Below are positions 22,562-32,736 of a stretch of 64,000 nucleotides of DNA, one piece after another. The stretch's first letter is position 1. Every line of letters starts with the position of its first letter. This DNA is from Tilletiopsis washingtonensis (taxonomy: Eukaryota; Basidiomycota; Exobasidiomycetes; Entylomatales). A program made the position numbers and the translations under genes. The notes beneath the pieces were generated by a model. It was not told the origin of the DNA. It saw only the letters and a list, made by a program, of their open reading frames with translations, and made no database searches. The stretch is from positions 1-64,000 of the forward strand of contig NW_020312024.1 of the NCBI RefSeq assembly GCF_003144115.1, written 5' to 3'.

Positions 22562-24960
22562 CTAGACGCGCCGGCGAGGTCCTAGCACCTGCACGCCCTG
22601 GATGGCGCGCTGCCCTAGCGCCCGCTCTTCTGCGCGCCAGCGCTCTGCCTCCTCCGGCAAGGGGAGCTTACGCGGCGAGGCCTGCTTGGCGCGCGTGTGG
22701 TCGCTCGTGGCAGCATCCGGCGGTGACGAGCCCGGGACCGCCGCGGCCTGCTCCGCGAGCCATGCGGCTGTGAAGTCGGGCGGTCCGCCGGGGACGCTCT
22801 GGGGCACTGGCAGCGACGTGTGCTTGCGGAACGCAGTGACGCGCTCCGGAAGATGCTGCGCACTTGCCCGCACTGGCTGAGGCTCGGGCGCCTTGGCTGC
22901 CGCGGCCGGCGTTGCCTGCGTCACCTGGGCACCGCTTCGCGCGAGCAAGCGTGCTTCGTCGATCGCTGCCTGCGCGTTCATGTCGGCGCCGTAGATGGTG
23001 CGCGAGCGTTTCGTGGCCCGCGAGCCCTCGGCCTCGGCGTCGAGCGATGCGATGAGCGCAGACGCACGAGCTGAGGCGGCGGCTGGATCGAGGCGTGCTC
23101 GTGGCGCCTGAGCTGCAGGCTCTCGCCGGGTCTTGGTGGCCATCGCGGCGGGAGACTCGGTCGCCGGCGTTCTAGGCTTGCTCGCCGCATTCGGCCGCGC
23201 AGGCGCCAGTGCCTTGCGTGCCTGCGGCAGACGCACCTTGTCGCTCGGCGCCAGCTGTGCAGTGGCAGCAGCGAGGGCCTCCTGCCGTCTACGCTTCGCG
23301 GCCCTCTGCGCATCTTCAGCCGTCTCCTCCTGGCGCGAGGTTTCGTACACCAGCCGCGCCGGCTTCGCAGGCCGCCGCACACTTGAAGCGGCGGGTGCCT
23401 GCGCCTGCTCGCTCAGAGGTCTCGCCTGCACTTGCGCCGGCCTGGCGGCACGCCGAGCACCCAGTCCGCCGGGCCTCGGGAACTCGCTGTCGGAGAGCTC
23501 CGCTGCGAGGTCGCGCTTGCTGTACACCAGGCCTGGCAGCGCTTGCGACGACGGCGGCGAATCGCTGATTACATTGCTGAAGCCAGAGAAGCGCGATTCG
23601 TCGTCGAGAATCGGACTGCTGCTGCGCAGCGAGTGCTGCAGGGCGACCGGCGACTCCCTGGGCTTGGCCGACTGCGACGCGGCCGCGTTCTTCTTGAGCT
23701 TCTCGACGCGCGACTTGAGCGCGGCGTTCTCGCGCTCGAGCTGCTGCTGCTCCTCTGCGTGCTTCTTCGTCATGCGCTCGAGGCGCGCCTGCATGACGCG
23801 CATCTGCTCGGCGAGCAGGTTGTTCTTGGCAAGCACGGCGTCCTTGTCCTTCTCGGCGTGCTCTGCAGTGCGGAGCGCCTCGGTGCGCTCCTTGGAAATG
23901 TCCGTCACAATCTGCTCTGCCTCATTGAGCTTCATGTTGGCCGCGGCGAGCATCCGGACCCGCTCGCTCTGCACCGAGTTCATCAGGTCCTTGACGCGTT
24001 CATGGTCTCGCGCGACGGCCTCGCGTTTGGCGTCCAGCTCCTTGTTCTGCTCGAGCCGCTGCTTCTCGTCCTTCTTGCGCTGCGCGTCTGCCGAGAGGAC
24101 ACGCGTCTCGAGTGCCTCTTCCCGCGCCTGCAGAGCGGTCTTCTTCTTCATGAGTTCGTGCCGGTCCCGCGCGAGGCCGTCGTGCGCATTGGAGAGGCCG
24201 TTGTTGGCGTCTATGAGCTCCTGCTCGCGCTCCTTGGCTCGCACAATCGCGGAGTCGAGCTCCTTGGCCACGCGCGACAGAGCAGTCAAGGCACGCTGCA
24301 ATGCGTGTCAGCGACAGCATAGGCCCCGTAACGCAGCACGCTTACCTGCATCTTTGGGCGAGCCTCCTCGGTCTGGTCCCAGTTGCCCAGCACCTCCACC
24401 ATCTCCTCGCCCGCGCGCGTGACGACGTTGAGGCGGATGCCGTGCACGCCCATCACAAACGCATTCGCCGAGTGGCGAAAGTCGAGCAGCTCGCTCAGCA
24501 GGTCCTCCTGCAGCTCGTGCGGCACGATGCTGTCGAAGGCGCTCGTGCCGCCATCCGCATCGCGCAGTGCGCCTAGGCCGCGCACCGCCTGCTCGCGGCG
24601 CTGCCGCCGCAGCGCCAGATAGCCGTCGACGTCGTCGAGCGAGTCGGGGTACAGGGCAATGATGCCCAACGGGCACTCCGTCTTGCACACGCCGCAGCGC
24701 TGGCGCGCCTCGCGCTGCGCGAACCACTGCTCCACGCACATGCGGTGGAAGAGGTGCCCTGCCAGGCGAAGGTGTCAGGACGTGGAGTGCAGGCGGCGCA
24801 GCGATTGCTGAACACATGCGCACGAGCTCGTGCAGGGCACTGGTCGACGGCGCAGTGCGGCGCTACATCCAAGCTGACACTAGTACTCACCGCATTGCAG
24901 CGCGACGGGCTGCTGGTCGCGCTCGCTGCCATAGTCGTCGAGGCAGGTGCTGCACGGCAT
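22562..24960 (-). CDS. TRAIP-like RING-finger and coiled-coil protein (putative E3 ubiquitin ligase)
   Basis: Three exons (24960-24891, 24758-24346, 24295-22562) encode about 738 residues. Residues 3-55 make a complete RING-H2 finger: CSTC, then CGHLFHRMC, then CGVCKTECP, with the CGH centre split across the first intron. A long coiled coil follows at about 165-360 (e.g. LIDANNGLSNAHDGLARD, QARLERMTKKHAEEQQQL). The rest is disordered and basic, rich in Ala/Ser/Arg. A RING at the extreme N-terminus followed by a coiled coil is the layout of TRAIP, a nuclear replication-stress E3 ligase; homology beyond layout is not proven. The start MPCSTC is short; an upstream CAIC-containing frame near 25075 could be an alternative first exon but is not needed for the finger. 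Confidence 0.82.
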
Positions 24961-25812
24961 GCCGCCGAGCCGCCTGCTGCCTCGCGGCGGGCCTCACGCG
25001 CCGAGCTGCGCCGGCCGGGGCTGTGCGCGTGGCCGCTAGCGATGCGGCACGCAGGTAAGGCAGCGCAGATGGCGCAGCTCTCGTGGCGCACAGAGGCGAC
25101 GGCGGAGTGAGAGAGGGGAGCTGGTGGTCGGGAGGCAAGCTCGGCGGCGGGCAGCGCGCGTGTTGGGCCGGCACGCGTCGCGCTTTAGGCGGCACCTAAC
25201 AGCCGTGGGAGCAGACGACGGGCGCTGCTCGCCCTCCTCTGCCCTTCGCGCCCGTTAGTGCACCGTACAGCTACATCTCTCTCAGTCTGGGCACATCGGA
25301 CTTGCCAACGGGCTGTACTCATGAACTATGGGCGCTCACTTCATGCGTTCTAGACGCTACAGAGGAGTGCAGCTGTGGTCGGACTCCTCGGAGGCGGCAG
25401 TCGATGGCGCGTGCTGCGCGCACTCTCGCCGGCCGCGTGGTGCGGCTCGCGATGACGAGGTCGTATGCGAGCCTCTGCTGCTCAGATATGCCACTCAAGA
25501 AGGCTCTGTCTGATGATCATCTGCGTTGACTAATGCCTTGCGCCTGACTCGCCGGTAAGGATTCGACTGACACGCCCAACCTCCACGAGCAAGTGCGACG
25601 AGCATCCACCCATCTCTTCACACACGCTGGAGACGATCGCATCGATTTCAGGGCTTTGAGTCAGGAGTCTCATCTCGCCGGCGGGATGATGCTCATTCAG
25701 CTGGTTCTTGTTCATGATCGGAAGGAGGACGGAGCGTCTGAGGCAGCGACTGGTCGCGGTGGGTACGAGGTTTTGGGGCGAGTCTGTCCAGACAGTTCGG
25801 ACAGCTCGGTGA
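24961..25812. other. Intergenic, start of an AT-richer island
   Basis: About 850 bases. The left part is the upstream region of the RING gene. From about 25200 onward GC content falls visibly and words such as TGATCATC and TTCATGATC appear. No gene or RNA is supported. Confidence 0.45.
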
Positions 25813-26385
25813 CTAGGTCGAGAGCGGGAGCGGACCGCGCTGGGCTGGCGCTTGCTGCGGTGCACGTGCTCGCGCGTCCGCCTCTGCCTTCGCTAGGATT
25901 TGGACGTAGTCGAAGAGGGCGACGCGCAGCCGTTCCGCTCCTTTGCGTAGAGGCATGATCTGCGTGACTTGCAGCGCCGTGACTCCGAACGGCGCAGGCT
26001 TGCGCTCCACGTAAGCGAGCTTGACCCGCAGATCCTTCACGTCTTGGCAGATGTCGTGCCATTGCTTCATGCTCGGCAGGCGTTGCGACGGACGAATCTT
26101 CTCGTTCTCCTCCTTGTCTTGCATGTCATGCAGGACTTTGTAAACGTCCTCCCAGTCTTGCTTGAAGTGCTGGAAGCAGTTCCATCGCTGCGCCCTCGAA
26201 AGGCGCTGAGAGCGCTGATGAACTCGAGGAGGCGCGCGCTTTTGCACGCGCTTTACGTTGGCCTCACGTGCTTCATCTGGTGCAAGGCAATCAGACGGTC
26301 TGGCTCCAGAATGTGCTGAGCCTGTGTTGAGCTCACCGGAGTCGTCAGAAGACGAGGCCTTTCGGCCAGAGCGAGCGGCCGGCAT
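25813..26385 (-). CDS. Orphan 190-residue basic protein
   Basis: A single open frame on the minus strand begins at the ATG at 26385 (MPAARSGRKASSSDDSGEL). It has a disordered basic first third and then a helical, aromatic-rich part (QRWNCFQHFKQDWEDVYKVL, MKQWHDICQDVKDLRVKLAY). The frame is unlike the Ala/Arg strings of noncoding DNA here, and codon third positions are less GC-biased than in neighbouring genes. A TATA element lies about 70 bases upstream of the ATG. I do not recognise the family. It could be a lineage-specific gene, an acquired gene, or one exon of a larger model. Confidence 0.5.
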   Translation of the reverse strand: MPAARSGRKASSSDDSGELNTGSAHSGARPSDCLAPDEAREANVKRVQKRAPPRVHQRSQRLSRAQRWNCFQHFKQDWEDVYKVLHDMQDKEENEKIRPSQRLPSMKQWHDICQDVKDLRVKLAYVERKPAPFGVTALQVTQIMPLRKGAERLRVALFDYVQILAKAEADARARAPQQAPAQRGPLPLST

Positions 26386-27479
26386 GTTCAAGGGTGACTT
26401 GTAGCTGACACGGTGATGGAGCTGACCTCGAGGCGCTCAGGCGCTCATGCCTTTCTTATATCTTGAGCCACAAAGGGCACGCGGGGGGACGCGGACGGAC
26501 GCCAGCTCCTCTGCTTGCAGGCTGCAGGAAGCCAGACGCCTGCCGTGATTCATACGCTCTGGGCTCAGAGAGCCTCTGAGCCGCACTTCCGGGATGCAAA
26601 CGTGCAAGGCAATTGACAATTGGCAACAAATTGGGCCCCACACACTAGCGAACTGGCGCTACGGAGCCTATATCAGCGGTTCTAGCGCTGAAGCCAGCAG
26701 GGGCATCGAGGGGCGCAGCAGAAGGACACTTCACCCCCGGCTTGTGGGGAGCAGGCAGCGCAAAGCGCATGATCCTGTGCGCTCGTGCATCGCTAGGGGC
26801 TGATGCGGCGCTAACGAGCAGCTTGCCCTCCGCAAGCACGTCCCTCTGCCCCTTCTTGACGTGCCCTTCAGTCGGCTTCGAAGTCCAAGCATCCGGCCTT
26901 GTTCCCTTCTCTGCAGTGTCAGAAGCCTCGAGTCGACTGCGCGCAACCATGCGAGCTCTGCTCTTGCAAGCCTGCGAGCTCTGCGCTGTTCCGGAGCGAG
27001 CGAGGAGGATGAACAAGAAGCGTTTGCAGCAGCGAAAGACGACCTCGGCGACCATGCCGCAGCGCCTCCATACCTGCCCGAGAGACATGGCCAGAGGCTA
27101 GCCTTCGTGAAAGAGCGAGAAGATGAGGGCTGCCAGCAAATGCACACTTCCCTCGCGGCCCGTTCGCAATCTGTGTCAGGCACTCAAGATCGCCAGTCGT
27201 TCTTTGAGAAGGCTCCGGATGGGGTGCTCCTGGAGAGCAGGTCTTCAATCCAAAGACCTGGCGACACTCGTGCGAGACGCCTTACAGCTCGCGCGAGACG
27301 CCGTCCCGCGACTGCAGTCCACGGCTCGCCTATCTGCGACTCGCGCCACGCTGCGGACCCTCGTGCCAGACCCGCTCCTTGACGCATCGCGATCGCTCAC
27401 AGCAGCAGCAGTTAGGCCCTTTATTGATCCGTCTAAGTGACCAGCGCCGGGCGTTCTAGTGCGCACGTGCGCGCAGCAT
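26386..27479. other. AT-richer interval of uncertain coding content
   Basis: About 1.1 kb with softer base composition than the rest of the window. A plus-strand frame from an ATG at 26769 to the stop at 27099-27101 (110 residues, containing MRALLLQACELCAVPERA) and a minus-strand frame over 26645-27088 compete for the same DNA. A second plus frame at 27123-27440 contains KDLATLVRDALQLARDAV. Sequence alone cannot decide which, if any, is expressed. CTATATCAG near 26668 could be a plus-strand TATA element. Confidence 0.35.
26455..26461 (-). promoter_or_regulatory. TATA element of the orphan gene
   Basis: ATATAAG on the minus strand, about 70 bases before the ATG at 26385. Confidence 0.45.
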
Positions 27480-28522
27480 CTACTCGAGGATCTTCTTCTC
27501 GAGCACCTTGCCGGCGTCGTCGAGCTTGTAGACGATCGGCACGCCCGTGGCGAGCTCCGTGGCGACGATCTGCTCGCCGGTCAGGTTCTCGAGCTGCATA
27601 ATCATGGCGCGCAGCGAGTTGCCGTGGCTGGAGGCAGGAAATGCTCGTCAGCAGCGCGCGGGCCGCTCGCAGGCCGCTGCGACTCACGCGGCGATCAGCA
27701 CGTTCTTGCCCTCGAGCAGGAGCGGGCGGATGTTGGCCTCCCAGTAGGGCAGCACACGCTTGGCCGTCAGCTCGAGCGACTCTCCGCCCGGCGGCGGCAC
27801 GTCGTACGAGCGGCGCCAGATGTGGACCTGAGCGGCATGCAGCGGTCAGACTTGCGCCGCCTCTCTGGACGCTGTCGTCCACACGCACCTGGTCCTCGCC
27901 GAACTTCTTGCGCGCATCGTCCTTGTTGAGGCCGGTGAGCTCGCCGTAGTCGCGCTCGTTGAGCGCCTGGTCGCGCGTGACGGAGATGTCCTCCTGGCCG
28001 ATCTCCTTGAGGATGATGGCGAGCGTGTTCTGCGCACGCGAGAGGGCCGAGGTGAAGGCGACGCTGCGGGCGTGGTGTGAGCAGGGAGAGTATGGCCAAG
28101 CTCGGCAGAGCGGCACCGCCGGAGGGACAGGATCGACCGAGCAGCGAGCATGATTCTGAGTGACAGCACTCCCGTGCTTCCAGCATGGCACAGCCCAGGC
28201 CTACACCGCTCCACCCGCCCACCCTATCTCTGCGCCAAGCCGCGCCCACTCACTCGAAGTTCGTCTGTGCACACGCGCGTCAGCACCGCATCGCCAGCAC
28301 TACCCGCAAGCCACTCACGTAGCCGGCCTTCTTGAGCTCCTGCGCGCCCTTGAGGGCCTCCTGCTTGCCGAGGTCGGTGAGGGCGGGGTCCTTCCAGCCG
28401 GTGAAGAGGTTGAGCTTGTTCCACTCGGACTGGCCGTGGCGCGTGAGGACGAGAGTTCCTGCGGTGGTGTGAGTGTGCGGCGTGCAGCAGTGCCGCTGCA
28501 GCAGCACGCACCGGTCGGCATG
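27480..28522 (-). CDS. GPM1: 2,3-bisphosphoglycerate-dependent phosphoglycerate mutase, short form
   Basis: Six exons (28522-28513, 28458-28319, 28264-28254, 28063-27889, 27827-27688, 27627-27480) encode 207 residues, close to the 211 of Schizosaccharomyces Gpm1 and shorter than the 247 of Saccharomyces. The histidine-phosphate motif TRHGQSEWN with [16 protein letters not shown] is at the start. [20 protein letters not shown] and the second catalytic His in [15 protein letters not shown] are intact. It interconverts 3- and 2-phosphoglycerate in cytosolic glycolysis. The first coding exon is 10 nt (MPTG) and the third only 11 nt, encoding TNFD at the junction [20 protein letters not shown]. 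Both are supported by donor and acceptor motifs, phase, and near-universal conservation of the rebuilt protein. Confidence 0.95.
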
Positions 28523-28818
28523 GTGGGCTGAGGATGTGGTGGTGTGGAGAGAAGCGAGGGAGCGAGGGCGCTGTGCTTCGTGCCTGTTCCCTGCGTTGGG
28601 GCAGGCGCCAGGCCGCCAACACTGCTCCCGTGCCCGGCCGCCGCGCCGCTGCGTGCGCGTGCGTCCGTGCGTCGGCGCAGGTCGGGCGAACTCGCTTGGC
28701 TGGTGCCTGGCGGGCGCGTCACGTGCGCCGCCGTGCGTAGTGAGGCGGTGCGACTTTTGCCTGGCGCGGCCTCGAGCCGGCTGCTGCTCCTCCTCATCCA
28801 CCCCACACTCCCTCAGCC
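28523..28818. promoter_or_regulatory. Divergent promoter between GPM1 and RPA12
   Basis: 296 bases separate the two ATGs. No TATA box is seen. The RPA12 side ends in a C-rich leader. Coupling a glycolytic gene with a Pol I subunit through one promoter fits growth-linked expression, which is inference. Confidence 0.5.
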
Positions 28819-29377
28819 ATGCCCGCGCCAGACCTCGTCGGCTCGCTGCTCTTCTGCGCCGCGTGCGGCTCGCTGCTCGACCTGCCGTCGGATTCGGACG
28901 TCATCGTGTGCGCGCCGTGCGGCGCCTCGGCGTCGGCAGCCGTGTACGACGGGCTCGCCATCGTCACTGCCTCGGCGCCGTCGGCCTTTCCCTCGGCGCT
29001 GCGCCAGAAGCGCACGCTCGTGCACTCGGCGCAGTCGGCCAGCGACCCCGCCGCGCGCCCGCAGGAGGCGACGATCAAGGAAAAGTGCCCCGGCTGCGGG
29101 CACGACGAGATGAACTTCCACACGCTGCAGCTGCGCAGCGCCGACGAGGGCACCACCGTCTTCTACACGTGCCCCAAGTGCGGCTACAAATTCAGCCAGT
29201 GAGTGGACGTGGCGCGGGCTGCATGGAGGTGGCTGGCACAGAGGGTCGGCTGCACAGAGGAGGCACTGCGATGCTGCGCTGCCAGGTCGCGTGTGTCGTG
29301 CGACCCGCGATGCGCGGCGGACTGCGACGACTTCGCTCGGCGTGCGGCTGACACTTTGCTCGTTCAGAAACAACTGA
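28819..29377 (+). CDS. RPA12: RNA polymerase I subunit A12.2
   Basis: Two exons (28819-29198, 29368-29377) give 129 residues. The N-terminal zinc ribbon has CAACGSLL and CAPCG. The C-terminal TFIIS-like ribbon has CPGCGHDEM and [10 protein letters not shown], joined by [16 protein letters not shown], which carries the RSADE acidic hairpin used in transcript cleavage. Pol I uses this subunit for RNA cleavage and termination in the nucleolus. The apparent stop at 29200 is part of a GTGAGT donor: splicing across 169 nt to AAACAACTGA ends the protein in QNN, matching the NN terminus typical of the family. Confidence 0.95.
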
Positions 29378-29725
29378 GCAGCTCGCCCATCGCTCCTCGC
29401 TCGTCACTCGTCGCTATCGCTCATCATCTTCGGCGGCGCTGGATCGCCGAGCCGTCGCAATATACCCTGTCTCACCACTAGCAGCGCGTCGCGCGAGAGC
29501 ATCGGACCGATAAGCTTCGACAGTCTGGTTGGGTAGGTACACATCAAGAAAGAGAGAGGGGCTCCGAAAGGTGGAGGCAGGGACAGGTCACGAGGTGGAG
29601 TCCGATAGCGTGCTGCCCGTCACGCTCTTGGCGTAGCGCGCGGCAGCCGACGTGGTCGATGGAACAAGGGACACCGGGCGCTGCGGCGGCGGCGAAGCGC
29701 CCGGAATGCTGTGGAGGCGCTTGGG
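29378..29725. other. Convergent intergenic region
   Basis: 348 bases between the 3' ends of RPA12 and a minus-strand gene. It is moderately AT-richer, with an AATATAC word near 29460. No gene is seen; it likely holds both polyadenylation regions. Confidence 0.45.
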
Positions 29726-32700
29726 TCAGTCGCAGCACATAGCGCTCTCGGACTGGCTCATCACGCACTTCTCAAAGCTGCCGATGTGGCGGATCGCGCG
29801 GTGCGTCGGCGCGCTGGCCGCGACAGACGCGGCGCGCGAGCCCGACTCATCGACGAGCTCGCCGAGCGGGCGAGTCGGCGGCGGCGCAAGCGTCTTGGTC
29901 GTGGCGGTGCCCGGCGACTGGTGCGTCTCGACTGCGGGTGGAGCTTCGCCGCGCCCGTCAAGGCTTTCGCTCCGAAGCAGCGACTCCGCTTGCGCATCCT
30001 TGGCCGGCTCCTGCGGCTTGGCGCCCTTCGAGCCGCCGCGGCGACGTGGGCTGGCGGCATCGGTAAAGGCACGCACGTCCGTCAAGAGCAGCGCCAGGCG
30101 CTCGTCGTCCGCCTTGGTCCCCTTGCTCGGCGGCGAGAAGCCTCGGCGCGGCTGCGACTGGCTGGTGCTGTCCGCAGAGCCCTGGTTGGAATCGTTGGTC
30201 TCGGACGCGCCTGACGTCGGAGAGGCAGCGCTGAGTGCGGCGATGTGGCGGCGCTGCAGTTCGAGCATGGCATGACAGCGGCGCAGCAGGCGGCAGGCAG
30301 TGACTTGCTGGGCACGTGCTTCGCTCTCGGCCAGCAGCGTCTTCTCGCGTGCCGCTTGCAGCGCCGCGGTCAGCTCCGACGTCGAGGCGTCGTGCGACTG
30401 CTGCGACGAGCGATGTGCACCGGCCTGTGCCGACTCGTTCGACGCTGCAAGAACGGCCGAGAGACGGTGTTGCTGCGCATGCTGCGCCGCTGGCTTGGGC
30501 GGAACTCTCGTTGCGCCTCCGTTCGTTATGCGCATCGCAAGCGTCGACGAATGCTTGATGGGCTCGAGGCTGGACACGGGCGGCGCAGTCGCCAAGGCCT
30601 GTGCCACTGCCGCAGCGTCGGGCAGGCTGCTGCTGCGTCGCGCCACAAAGACCGCGTGCTTCGGCACGCCGCGCGCAAGCACGCTCTGCTCGGGCAGCGG
30701 CGAAGGTGCCTCGATGCGCCGCTCGTCCTCGTCCTTGCGTGGCTCGGACGGAGATGGCCCGCGCGAGGGCGTGTCGGGCGCGCCATCGACGCTCGGCGTA
30801 AGCATCGGCGGCAGCCCGCTCGGCGACGGCGCCAAGTCGAGCGCCGGCAGTGGACCTTCCTTGTGCCAAGGTCCGACGGCGCCGGCGGGCATCAGCCGCA
30901 TCGACTGGCGCTTGCGCTCCTCCCAGCGTTTGCTGCTGTTTGCGGAGAGCGGCCTTGCGCTGCCGGGCCTCGTCCTCGCCGCGGCTTCGACGCGCTTGAG
31001 CTCGCTCACGAGCTCGGCGTGCTCCTCTTCGGTCAGCCACGAGGAGCTTGCGCGCTTGGACGACCGCTGGGCGGGCGTCGAGCCCATGATCACCGCCATG
31101 TCATCGTACATGAGGCTCGCGCGCTTGCTCGTCATGCTGGAACGGCTCTCGGAAGTGGGCGCCGTGTCCGACATGCCGCTGCCAAACGTGCGGTCCGACG
31201 TCGGCGGCGCCCACGGCGACGAGCCGAAGCGGCGTGTCGCGGCTCGAGGCACGCCTGCTTCGCCCTCGCCAGGTGCGAGCGGCGCAGAGTGCGTGCTTGC
31301 TACCGGCCGCGGCGAGTGGTTCGACGGCGAACGAGGCGGCGCGGGCACGAGTCCGAAGCCTGCGGGTACATGTCCGCTCGCCAGCAGCAGCGAGCTGTCG
31401 ACTGGACGAGCGGGCTGAGCTGGAGCTCTTGCTTTGGCGCTGCTCGCTTCGCTGCCGCAGAGCTGGTCGCGCGACAGGGGCGGCGTATGAGGCAGGCCGT
31501 TCGGTGCGTCTGCGCCGTACACCAGACCATCGCGCTTCGGGAGCGAGGCTGACGGCTCGTCAGAGACGCCCGTGGCGCCCGACGACGTGCGCTCGCGTCT
31601 GCGCGCCGTCAGCCCTCCTGCACGGCCAAAGTCGGACGGCGCAAAGGTGCGAGCAGCAATAGCGACTGGCAGCGCCATGACCTCCTCGCGCTCCAGATGT
31701 GCTTCACGAGGAGACAGGTCGGGCTGCGCCTGATGCGGCGGCGCGTATGCCTGCCGCTGCGGCAGCGGCACCTCTTCGGACTCTCCGCTTCCCATACGGC
31801 GCTTTGCCGCTCCATTTGAGCGTCGAGCGGCATCCGGACCTTCGCGCAGCAGCTGCAGCAGGTCTGCGACGGGAGGCGCACCATTGTACGTCGCTGAGCG
31901 CGGGCGGCCAGGCTTGGTCACTGGACAAGTGGCCGAGAGCGAGCTGACCGAGGGCGTGATGCTGCTCGAGCCCGACGCCTTGTGGCGCAGGATGCCTGGC
32001 GATGTCTTGAGCGAGCCTGTCGTCGGCGAGCCAGACAGGCTGCCCGTCGTCAGGTACGAGCGGCCGTTTGGCAGCACCTGAGCGAGCCGCAATCAGCACA
32101 AGAAGCTCGTCAATGCAAGTCGCTGCACACCTACCCTTTTGGTGAGATGCTCGCCCGGCAGGCCGTCTTCGAACTTGGAGGAGAATGGCGGACTCTGCGC
32201 CGAGCTTGCGCGGGCGTTGCCCGCGCTGAAGCCGCCGATGCCGATGCTGGTCTGAATGGCCTGCTGCTGGGACTGTGAACGACTGCCTCCTCTGCGTGAG
32301 GAAGGCGGAGCGCCGCTCACGATCGGCAGCTTAAAGAACCCGCTGCGCTTGCGCACTGCGCCGGCCGGCGCCACAGGCGGCAGACCGTCCTCGTAGTCGG
32401 CGACAGTCCGGCCGCTGGGCTCGCCAGTGGGCCCGGTGCCGCGGAGAAACGCGGCCAGCTGGATCGCAGGCGGTTCAGCACCTCGTCGCCGGTCACCTCG
32501 CCGCCGCAGCTCACCTCGAGCGTGCTCTCGCGGCGCGACGCCTCGCCCTCACGCGGCTGGGCAGGAGCGCGCCGAGCGGCTGCGCTGCCGCTGTTGTCGA
32601 CGATGCCCGTGCTGACGCGGCGCGACGCCTCGTCAGGGCCCGTCAGCTTGGCGAGCTTGCCCTCGCGCGGCTCGCTGACGCCGACGCTGTGGCGCACCGG

Positions 32701-32736
32701 CGTGCGTGCCAGCGGCGCCTCGACATCGATGCCCAT
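29726..32736 (-). CDS. Uncharacterised Ser-rich protein with a short coiled coil
   Basis: Three exons (32736-32515, 32458-32135, 32077-29726) encode about 965 residues. Most of the chain is disordered: Ser, Pro, Arg and Ala, with repeated phospho-site-like words (RRES, RRVS, KRAS). One ordered stretch around residue 530 includes LTEEEHAELVSELKRVEAA followed by RWEERKRQSMRL. A coiled coil (LTAALQAAREKTLLAESEA) leads to LLRRCHAMLELQRRHIAAL. The end is Cys-containing (FEKCVMSQSESAMCCD). I do not recognise the family; a cell-polarity or signalling scaffold is possible but unproven. The frame stays open upstream of the chosen ATG (KISLTTPAIPRRTSSTPK) up to an acceptor-like CAG near 32832, so a further 5' exon may exist. 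Confidence 0.75.

Noticed and set aside
25040-25091. A possible first RING exon (MRHESCAIC) upstream of the RING gene
   Set aside because: The finger is already complete with CSTC from the ATG at 24960, and no convincing intron joins the two pieces.
30245-31552. A plus-strand frame of over 430 codons
   Set aside because: It is the complement of the Ser-rich gene; the Arg/Ala-rich translation has no structure and no splice logic.
32135-32515. Apparent frameshift between two frames of the Ser-rich gene, or a 23-nt micro-intron
   Set aside because: A normal 56-nt intron (32514-32459) with GTGAGC donor, GTGCTGAAC branch and CCAG acceptor joins the two frames in phase, giving STLELAAFLRGTGPTGEP.
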